Shown here: piece by piece, positions 8,349-15,732 of the stretch | Position numbering within the stretch: the first letter of the stretch is position 1 | Layout: each line of letters starts with the position of its first letter | Source of the DNA: Gymnopilus junonius | Taxonomy: Eukaryota; Basidiomycota; Agaricomycetes; Agaricales; Galerinaceae | DNA length: 15,732 nucleotides | Direction: 5' to 3' | NCBI GenBank assembly: GCA_015501075.1 | Contig: JADNYJ010000694.1 | Coordinates: 1-15,732 of the forward strand | Notes under the pieces: generated by a model | Database searches by the model: none | Told to the model about the DNA's origin: nothing | The model's input: only the letters and a program-made list of their open reading frames with translations | Position numbers and translations under genes: made by a program

Positions 8349-8698
8349 ACTCGAGAATTTTGGGTTTTCGGAGGCGATTAGCGATCGAGATCAAAATAGC
8401 CGGCGGTAAACTAATTGGGACCGCGACTACGTTTATGTAGAGTGAGATTAGCAAGTACTAGTAGTAATGTATCATTATCCGCAAGTACGAGGGAACTTGG
8501 ACCCAAATGATCAAATTTCAAAGCCTAAAGCCGCACGAGGCAGATGGCGGATGGGAAATGTGGAAACTGGTGTAGGACCCCTTGGACGCTGGAGTTGAGC
8601 AGGTATGGAATTTTGAAGTATACTCGATCAGTCTCTGGCGAGATACATAGTTTGTTTTTGCACTCATCCACACCATTCGCTCCTTTCCTCCTCCAGTC
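8349..8698. other. DBP8 to BTB spacer
   Basis: About 350 bases holding the 3' end of DBP8 and the leader of the next gene. The last 60 bases are pyrimidine-rich (CTCCTTTCCTCCTCC), as is common before fungal starts. No further gene is visible. Confidence 0.45.
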
Positions 8699-9865
8699 AT
8701 GGACCCCGACTGGGATTCCGTTATGCAATTCGTTGCTGATCCTCTCGACGGCGATTATTCCCAGAAACAAGGCCTCCATTCCGAACGACCCGCTTTGCAG
8801 GTGCCGACGCCCCCAGTAAGCACCTAAACTCTGCATCTCTTTCATTTCCTGTATCATTTATCCATCTACAGCAATCCCATGATGGATCACCAGTCGTAGA
8901 TGATCCTGCGGAAACAAATACACTCGTCTCCGTCTCCACGACATTTCATCCCGCCGCCCAACTTCACTCCATAACACCTGACATCGTCTTGCTTTCTTCT
9001 GATAACGTGTTCTTCTACGTTCATTCTCATATCCTTATAGCTGCCTCTGAAAATGGGTTTCGCGGACATTTACCTCAACCTCCTTCCCCGTCAAAAGACC
9101 AGAATTCTTTGGCGATTGTTTCTATTCCTGAGAATTCGGTCGTGCTGAATATCCTCCTCCACTCTGTTTATGACATATCCTGCGCTCCATATTCACCGAC
9201 TTTCCCTTCTCTCGTTACTACCGTTAATCGCCTACCAGTATATGGCATTCCCCCAAAAGTTCGCATCGCTCCCTCAACACCACTCTTTTCCATCCTACTC
9301 TGCCATGCACCACTGTATCCCCTCGAGCTTTACGCCCTCGCTGCCTCTTACGACTTGTATGATCTCGCCGTTTCCACGTCTTCGCATCTTCTTTCTTTTC
9401 CCCTCTCCACTCTTACCGACCAAATGGCCGAACGCATAGGCCCAGTGTACCTTAAACGTCTCTTTTTCCTTCATTTTGGCCGCACCGACGCGCTGAAACG
9501 AGTCCTTCTTCCGCCGCCACATCCTCATCCACCCACTGCCCTTTGTGATTTCACAGAGCAGAAAAAGCTGACACGAGCTTGGGCACTGGCATCGGCGTAC
9601 CTCGCTTGGGATGCAAGACCTGGTAAGCCCAATAAATTGTCATCAATTTCATATCACTCATGCGAATACATCAGATTTATCGACAAGCACTATGGAATCT
9701 GCTCTTGGTCCCTTAGCTGAGCATTTGGCCTGCGAAGATTGCCAACAAGCTCTGCGAGATCGAATAAAGAACCTCGTAATGCAATGGTCGGTCGTTAAAG
9801 TGCGCGACCCTTTCGTCTCTATGCATTCTTTCTGTAATGACCTCACTGCCCAGAGGACGATTTGA
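8699..9865 (+). CDS. BTB/POZ-like domain protein, three exons
   Basis: Exons: 8699-8815, 8872-9622, 9675-9865; 352 aa. The introns (56 and 52 bases) start GTAAGC and end ACAG/TCAG. The ATG at 8699 gives M-D-P-D-W-D-S-V. Residues about 74-200 look like a fungal BTB domain: P-D-I-V-L-L-S-S-D-N-V-F-F-Y-V-H-S-H-I-L, then A-S-E-N-G-F, and a later P-L-E-L-Y-A-L-A-A-S-Y-D-L-Y-D-L-A helix that resembles the end of the fold. Such proteins usually dimerise or act as adaptors, some for cullin-3 ligases; the partner cannot be told. The C-terminal part has a W-A-L-A-S-A-Y-L-A-W helix and a C-E-D-C pair. No signal peptide or membrane segment is seen. The gene itself is well supported; the domain call is moderate. 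Confidence 0.7.
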
Positions 9866-10347
9866 GATAATGACACGACACGACCTGATGTCTTCTATCT
9901 GCGCTTATGAACCGTCATTTGCGCCACGACGCAACACTGTAGACGAATCGATTCAAACCATACAACTCAGCATCACTCGCATTATTTTTTTCGCTCGCAC
10001 TGTAAAATATTGCCGCATTCTACTCTACACACGCATTTTGGACCGCTTTGATACCCCAAAACATACTGTAAAACATTTCTGATCCCTGGGACTCGAGTTA
10101 TTTTGCTATCATTCTTCCCAGACTTGACACACACGATTCGATTCTTGTAGCATCCATACACGCTCGGTCTCTGTATACACGATTACGAGACATGTTGTAT
10201 TTTTCCATTTTATGTTATTGGTGATGAGGTATAATATGACGGACTTTCTGACGTCATACTGCTAAGTGTCAACCCTATATAGTATCTCCGGATAATTATG
10301 GTGTCTGGGGGAACCTACGGTTCAAATGTAACAGTTGAATATCTACG
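9866..10347. other. convergent BTB / MOB1 spacer
   Basis: About 480 bases between two gene 3' ends. The sequence is AT-leaning with no recognisable coding, tRNA or repeat content. Open frames here (for example 9837-10082 on the plus strand) show no family features. Confidence 0.5.
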
Positions 10348-11484
10348 CTAACGCGCCTTATCTTCTGCCAGGATAGCCTCGTTCAATTCATCAAGTGGTG
10401 CTAGCTCTTTTCTGTCAACGAGATCAAACTGAAACACGCTCATCCATTTAGCTTCTTCGTATTTGTGGACACCAATGCTTACCTCGTGCACAAAGAGGAA
10501 GAAGTGTCGGTAGCTTGTATTCAAATGAGCTACAAACACTAGGGTGAGATTGTTCAGATTCAGCATTGCAAAAAAATACCTTCTATGCCGAGAGCACATA
10601 TGTGATCGAAATGATTGCTGTATATATGCGCATATACGCGAAACAGACGGCGCACTATCGTCTTGACAGTATCACGGAAGTTCTTTGGGAACGGAACGCC
10701 TAGAAAGCTCTCGAGTTTTGTAACAAGCCCCAAAAGTGGAGCTATGCAAACGAACCTATTTTATTGGGAAATACAGCCTCGTCATCTAGGAGATTCTGTG
10801 CCCAGTTCATCAAGGCGTCGACGTACTCCGGCGCGGGGAGCTTTGTAGGTCGTTTGAACTTCACGCCGTCTTCCCACAAGTATTCATAGCTGAGCATAAC
10901 GTGATTAGTACACGAAGTGTCCACAAAGTGAATATGATGAACCGAGGTCCCGCAGACATGATAGGACACTGTAATTCCGGTTACGAGATGATATCAGCAC
11001 TTAGGAGGGCATCGCAACTCGGGGAGATTGAGATCTACCTCTGAAGGTATACAGAACTCTGTTATAGTCCCATAAAGCATATTAAGGTGGTTGAAAAAAT
11101 CAACAGCTGGATCGTGATAAACATTCATGTGGATTGCTCGACTGAATTTGCATCCTTCACTCACTATGAACCGCTAGCCATTCGTTCAGATCTTCACCCT
11201 CCGGTAATTGTACAGCCAACCGCAGATTGCCTGATCCCTAAGAGCACCAACGCAGTTTGAGTGACGGGTTTAAACCAGCGTATGATAGGTGGAGTTGCAT
11301 GAGCTAGATCCTACCAGAGTGGCCTCGGCGTACTTTCTCAACTGATATTGCTTCGTGCCTTCTGGTACATCTTTTCGTGGCTTGAACGTCCGAGTCTTTC
11401 CACTGCCAAGAGAAGTAAGGAAGAAGCTCTCTTAGGAAGGTAGACTTATAGGAAGAGAACTCACAGACCGAAGAACGATGACAT
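10348..11484 (-). CDS. MOB1: MOB kinase activator MOB1, nine exons
   Basis: Minus-strand exons: 11484-11465, 11402-11315, 11237-11165, 11106-11039, 10968-10943, 10889-10756, 10699-10580, 10529-10483, 10428-10348; 657 bases, 218 aa, all phases consistent. Mob1 binds and activates NDR/LATS kinases; in fungi it acts in mitotic exit, septation and polarised growth. Recognisable blocks include A-T-L-G-S-G-N-L-R, P-E-G-E-D-L-N-E-W, D-F-F-N-H-L-N-M-L-Y-G, S-A-G-P-R-Y-E-Y-L-W, F-P-N-K-I-G-V-P-F-P, R-R-L-F-R-V-Y-A-H-I-Y and H-L-N-T-S-Y-R-H-F. The zinc ligands C79, C84, H161 and H166 are all present, at the numbers recalled for human MOB1. The first coding exon is 20 bases and the fifth 26, so automatic predictors may miss the 5' end. 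Introns are 50-77 bases. The gene is divergent from the Hsp31-like gene. Confidence 0.93.
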
Positions 11485-12228
11485 TATGAAGATGTTGAAA
11501 GGCAGGTGGTACTGTAGTGACCGTTAATTGATAGATTGAAATAAGTCCGGGGTCCGGAGATAAGCGTTCCCTAGACTTTATCTAATCGCGTCATAGCCCC
11601 TATTTTCCCCGAGTAACTTGGTGGATTCCAAGATCTCGCAGACGGTCAACTTTCAAGAAAAGGTGGAGGGTTTCCAAGCTATCCTGGTAGTATGCAGTGG
11701 GCCGACTATTCTTTTTCCACGCATGGCGTATCAGGTTGGCAGCCCCGCAACTGTCGAGGGACAGTCTACAGACCAGCTAATACCGAACGAGATCAGATCA
11801 AGACACTCCGGAAAATATTCATGGCGCCGATTTGCCGTCAAGCTTGCATACACTACATGCAGGAAACCTTTTTTGTTCTCCGAAAATGCATTGATTGTTC
11901 ATTTGAAAATTGTAATTGTTCAAAAGTTGAAAAATCATTACCTTATGGAGTACCGAAAAAATATATGGGGGACCGGCGGCACTCCATAAGGTAATGATTT
12001 TATGGACTTTGAACAATCGTTATTCTCAAATGAACAATCCATGCATTTTTAACCCACGAAAAGTCATTCCTGCGCGTAGTGATATGTGCATATTCTGCGG
12101 TCTTCTGGAATGCGAACCATTCCGGCATACTGCTTACCGATTCAAATTTCAAATATAGCACATTGTGATAAGTACCTCAAACTTACCCACTCACTCTCAC
12201 TGCCCAACTGTGAATTCGAATAACCATC
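11485..12228. other. divergent MOB1 / Hsp31 promoter region
   Basis: A 744-base spacer between two start codons. It contains a 167-bp foldback element (11883-12049) closer to the Hsp31-like gene. Plus-strand open frames around 11618-11994 have no family features and run into the foldback arm, so no gene is called. Confidence 0.55.
11883..12049. repeat. foldback element with 69-bp inverted arms
   Basis: The left arm 11883-11951 and right arm 11981-12049 are inverted copies around a 29-base spacer. The inner 21 bases (11931-11951 versus 11981-12001) are a perfect match. The outer part matches as AAAATGCAT, GATTGTTCATTTGA and ATTGTTCAAA with a few differences. The size and near-perfect palindrome suggest a MITE or other foldback element; transcribed, it would form a long hairpin. 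No transposase or clear target duplication is seen beside it, and it does not share the MULE ends. Confidence 0.85.
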
Positions 12229-13228
12229 ATGCCGTCCGTGCTTTTTGTGTTCACTTCCGCAGACAAGACTCTGACCGGTTCACAGACTGTAAGTCCTACA
12301 TCTCTCCTTCCTTTTTGTTGTGCTTGAAGTGTTCCAGGGCTGGTACCTGCCAGAAGCAGCTCACCCATACTACAAGATTTCACCGGTCGCCAATGTCGAT
12401 TTTGCCTCTCCCAAGGGTTCTAATCCCCCAATTGACGAAGGAAGTGTAAAGGTGAACTTAGGAGTCCCCTTCCACTCGGATTTCCGGCGCTGAAAGACTA
12501 CTAGGCTTTCTCCAAGGATGAGGAGTCCGTGAACTTCTTGAATGACCAAACCGTCACAGCTAAATTTGCCAATGCCAAAAAGTTAGCGGACGTCGATTTC
12601 AAAGACTATGACGCCATCTTTTATGTCGGAGGTCATGGTCCCGTTATCGATTTGCCGACCGATCCTGTGAACGCGAGACTAATTTCACAAGTAAGCACAA
12701 AAATTCCTTTTTGGGAGGAGCGCTCATTTCGACATCTCAAGTTCTGGGCAGCGGGCAAGATTGTATCGGCTGTGTGTCACGGTCCAGCGTAAGTTTAGGA
12801 CTCTAAACAGCGCAGCGTACTAAGCTGACAAGGGTTTGAAGTGCTCTCACCGGAGCCGTAGACGCCTCCGGAAAGTCAATCTTTGCGGGTAGAACGGCCA
12901 CTGGGTTCTCCAATGACGAAGAGACACAGGTTGGCAAAGTGAAGGTCAGTGTCATTCCAATAATTTCTTTCAACAATTAGTGATTTCGGTTTATAATAAG
13001 GATGTCCCATTCTTGTTGGAGGACAAGATCATTCAGCTTGGAGGGAAATATGTAAAGGCAGAGAAAGCATGGGAGGTTGGTAAATGAATCCCCTGAAATG
13101 GCTTTCACGACTAAATTGTAACCGATGCACAGTCCAAGGTCGTGGTCGACGGAAAACTCATCACAGGTCAAAACCCTGCATCTGCTGCTGGTGTCGGGGA
13201 AGCGATCGTGCAAGCTCTTAAGCTCTAG
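12229..13228 (+). CDS. HSP31: Hsp31/DJ-1-type class I amidotransferase-like protein
   Basis: Exons: 12229-12288, 12338-12451, 12505-12690, 12742-12788, 12842-12944, 13001-13075, 13133-13228; 681 bases, 226 aa. Members of this DJ-1/PfpI branch convert methylglyoxal to lactate without glutathione (glyoxalase III) and act as chaperones under stress. The nucleophile elbow is A-V-C-H-G-P-A with C132 followed by H133; the acidic partner is E26 in G-W-Y-L-P-E. The Y-V-G-G-H-G-P-V strand (about 98-105) and the F-S-N-D-E-E segment also fit. Length is near yeast Hsp31 (237 aa). No targeting signal is seen, so it is probably cytosolic. The third intron (12691-12741, 51 bases) has no stop and stays in frame, so a retained form would carry 17 extra residues just before F121. 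The split MOB1 promoter region lies upstream. Confidence 0.88.
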
Positions 13229-13405
13229 TCAGGCCGTGCTTTCAGGTCGTAGTTGATGGGGCGTTGGTGCAGAGCATGTACCCTACGATCATGGTTAAAG
13301 AATATTAAGGATTGAAGAAATGAGAAGTATACAAACAATATGGCAATGTTACAACATTCAAAAAGTTTGACACCCACTATAGGAGAACGCTGAAAGACCC
13401 ATCAT

Positions 13406-14343
13406 TCAAATATAGACGACAGACATTTGCCAGCCTTTTTTAAGGGTAAAGCCATCCAAGGCCTCCTTGGCGGTGATAGCTAGTTCAGGTGATTCAAATA
13501 GCACTTGACCCATTTTTACGCGAATCCCAGCTGGATTCAGGGCAGGAGACCAGGTTACATGCGTTTTCTGGAAACCTTTATACCTGATAAACGATAAGAA
13601 GATTAGATCAGACTGCCACTATACAGGAGTCAAAGAGGCTCGTACTGCTGGAATAGCACAGATAGCACGTCATCTGTAACCTCTTGTGGTAGGTTCGTAC
13701 ATAGTAATCGTGACGAGGGCTGAACCTGGGTGGGCACGCTGGTTGGGACAGCGGCTTTTCAAGAAATGCTGTGAAGCGCACGACTGAAATTGATTCTGAA
13801 ATAGCACAACGTACAAGGGTCGTTCTTTTTGGAACTTCTTCCTCATCCTCAATTTCCATTTCTTCATCAGAATCATCCGCCTTTTCACGTTTAGCCTGTC
13901 GCCCTGAATCGCCAGCGTCGCCGTCCCTATGGCGCTTTCCATTCTGGGCAATTAGAGAACTTGCGTTTGCAGCCGTTGGAGGAACAAAGTCTGGGTCTTC
14001 GACACGTAGGGTAGCATAAGATTTTGACTTGGCATAATCAATGTGCTAGATAAAGGTCAGAAGATACGTTTTCGATGGCACACTGAAAGGAGCATACCAT
14101 AGGCTTATCATAGAATGTCATGCCCTCGCATGCGCGCATGGCAGAAGTCGCGCCAGCTAGATCGGTAAAGACGAGAAAGGCCTGCCCGCGCATTTTCTGG
14201 CTTTTGGAGGCAACGACGTCGATAATCTTGCCATACGTGCTGAAGAGGACATAGAGTTGGATTTTGAGTTCTTCTTTGTTGATCTTATCGTTCAAATTGT
14301 TGATATACAAGGTGGTATTTGGTTGGTTTGACGATGAAGACAT
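13406..14343 (-). CDS. U1A/U2B''-type snRNP protein with two RRMs
   Basis: Minus-strand exons: 14343-14098, 14045-13811, 13754-13646, 13583-13406; 255 aa. This family binds U1 or U2 snRNA stem-loops in the spliceosome; fungi often have a single member, most like U2B''. RRM1 has RNP2 L-Y-I-N-N-L (12-17) and RNP1 R-G-Q-A-F-L-V-F (52-59), followed by Y-D-K-P-M and Y-A-K-S-K-S. The linker is charged (D-S-D-E-E-M-E-I-E-D-E-E-E). RRM2 starts R-L-L-C-T-N-L-P-Q-E-V and ends W-Q-M-S-V-V-Y-I. The third exon border is uncertain: splicing 13810-13755 keeps a V-P-A-A-V-P-T-S linker, while GTACGT...CCCAG (13814-13726) also stays in frame and gives 244 aa. The frame is open well upstream of 14343, but the conserved start is M-S-S-S-S-N-Q. 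Confidence 0.87.
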
Positions 14344-14654
14344 GATTGGAGTAAGTTGAAGTTGAGGGGGAGGATATGCACATAGTTCCCACGGGTGAGT
14401 AGAAATAATTTGAGGACAAGTTGAGCAGTCTCCTGTTTGCAACTGGCAGCTGCAGAACGCGTCTCTTTCCCGAGCAATATCGGAGTGAGCATCCCCTCGA
14501 GGGTTATTCTTTCCTTTAACCCCTCTGTCCCTTGCTTCCCTGTCTGTTTTTTTTTCCCTCGTTGTCTCAAGGTGGTCCGATAAAACGTCTTTCCTATTTT
14601 TAACGGTTTCCTCCTGCAACGATCTACACCGTCGCTCAACACTGGAATAGTAGA
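14344..14654. other. short bidirectional promoter, U2B''-type / ceramide synthase
   Basis: Only 311 bases separate the two start codons. A T/C-rich tract lies at about 14545-14560. No clear TATA box was found for either gene. Minus-strand frames here are open by chance and lack family features. Confidence 0.5.
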
Positions 14655-15732
14655 ATGGACAGCAATAACACCCTCTGGACATATCTCTCCCCCTTTTATA
14701 CACTCCAAAGTCCTACCGACACACCCGTCGAAACAGACTCTTTTCACGACTCTACATATTATAATGTTGCCGTACAAGATATCTGCATTGTCATCAGCTT
14801 CATTGCTGTCATGGCTGTCTTGCGCGACGCGTTCCGGTTATTTATTTTTGAGCCCTTTGCTCGCTGGAAGCTCACCAGGGACCTTGTTCTGCGACAGCAA
14901 CGAAAACGGTTCGGTAAAACATCAGACAGCGTTGCCAATGGCCACGTCGCGAACGGTGGACGCCAAATTTTCAATGGGAAAGGCCAATTGAACGGTACTG
15001 CAAACGGAGGTTCCATCCCCGTACCATCCCCCAAGGAATTGCGCCAGCTGAATCGCAAGGTCCTAAGGTTCGCGGAGCAAGGGTGGTCTTTCGTCTATTA
15101 CTCACTCCAGTGGTGTTTCGGTCTTGTAAGTTCAGTTTCCCCTTCTATACTTACCTAATTTTCAAATATGTCTTCTACAGTATGTCCATTATCATTTGCC
15201 CACCCGAATTCTGGATCCAAAAGATTTGTGGTTGGGCTACCCCCATTTACCGATAGCTAGACCAGTCAAAGTCTACTACCTCCTCCAGACAGCTTTCTAC
15301 TCGCACCAAATTCTCATTGTCAATGCTGAGGCGCGAAGAAAGGACCACTACCAAATGTTATGCCACCATGTCGTTACCGTAATTCTTATGGTGACCAGCT
15401 ATTTTACCAACTTCACGCGCGTAGGATGCGTTATTATGGTACTTATGGACTGCTCCGACGTTTTCTTCCCGTGCGTCTCCGTATTGTTGCTCGTCAGAAA
15501 ACACATCTAACCCGTTCTGTTTGATCCAGCTTGCGAAAATGATTCGCTACCTTGATATCAGCCAGCTCGCAACTGATTGTGTCTTTGGCTTGTTTATGTT
15601 ATCGTGGCTCATCACTCGCCACATCCTCTTCCTCTTCGTCATTTATTCGACAATCGTCCAGAACCCCACTTATATCGAATTTAAATGGGACTACGAGAGC
15701 AAGCATTTCTTTACACGTAGGGCTTACATTGG
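14655..15732 (+). CDS. LAG1: ceramide synthase (Lag1 type, TLC domain), 3' end missing
   Basis: Exons: 14655-15125, 15181-15480, then 15530 to the window edge; about 324 residues visible. The enzyme joins a fatty acyl-CoA to a sphingoid base in the endoplasmic reticulum membrane. A first membrane segment lies near residues 44-60, followed by a Gly/Asn-rich loop. The Lag1 motif region is clear: K-D-H-Y-Q-M-L-C-H-H (H219, H220, the conserved histidine pair), then T-S-Y-F-T-N-F-T-R-V-G, and L-M-D-C-S-D before L-A-K-M. Intron 1 (15126-15180) is clean. Intron 2 is awkward: the strong donor GTGCGT at 15471 breaks the frame, whereas GTATTG at 15481 keeps it but adds C-V-S. The remaining membrane segments and the C-terminal acidic tail lie beyond the window. 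Confidence 0.9.

Noticed and set aside
11618..11994. Overlapping plus-strand frames upstream of the Hsp31-like gene
   Set aside because: They run into the foldback arm, have no family features and lie in a divergent promoter.
14038..14703. Long N-terminal extension of the U2B''-type protein
   Set aside because: The frame is open upstream of 14343, but the added residues are not RRM-like and would overlap the ceramide synthase start; the M-S-S-S-S-N-Q start fits the family.
1..15732. tRNA, rRNA, CRISPR or bacterial operon signals
   Set aside because: None seen; dense spliceosomal introns show a eukaryotic nuclear sequence.

Overview
The window looks like nuclear DNA of a filamentous basidiomycete, most likely a mushroom-forming agaricomycete. 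The evidence is the gene architecture. Almost every conserved protein has to be assembled across many introns of about 49-77 bases with GT...AG borders, genes lie on both strands with short spacers, and the proteins (MOB1, Dbp8, a two-RRM U1A/U2B''-type protein, a Lag1-type ceramide synthase, a DUF302 protein) have a fungal character. All gene models below were assembled by hand from reading frames, splice-site motifs and recalled family features. No alignment was run.

Layout. 115-695 (-) is a two-exon DUF302-family gene. Beside it, about 815-1260 (-), is a decayed trace of a secreted metallopeptidase with an HExxH motif. 1386-5215 is a complete Mutator-like (MULE) DNA transposon: 26-bp imperfect terminal inverted repeats, a perfect 9-bp target-site duplication (GGATTTGAA at 1377-1385 and 5216-5224), and one apparently intact six-exon transposase gene predicted at 938 aa. 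A GC-rich block of hairpins and short tandem repeats sits in its 3' untranslated part. 5225-6324 has no supported gene.

From 6325 on the region is compact housekeeping sequence: DBP8 (ribosomal RNA helicase, six exons, one with a GC-AG intron); a BTB/POZ-like protein (8699-9865); MOB1 (10348-11484, -, nine exons, two of them tiny); an Hsp31/DJ-1-type protein (12229-13228, seven exons); a U1A/U2B''-type spliceosomal protein (13406-14343, -); and a ceramide synthase (14655 to the right edge, incomplete).

Arrangement. MOB1 and the Hsp31-like gene are divergent and share a 744-bp spacer that holds a 167-bp foldback element with 69-bp arms. The U2B''-type gene and the ceramide synthase are divergent across only 311 bp. 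BTB/MOB1 and Hsp31/U2B'' are convergent pairs. The genes do not form a pathway or an obvious cluster; they act in rRNA maturation, splicing, mitotic-exit/morphogenesis signalling, aldehyde stress defence and sphingolipid synthesis. The most notable item is the intact MULE, found from its ends inward and not only from its transposase.
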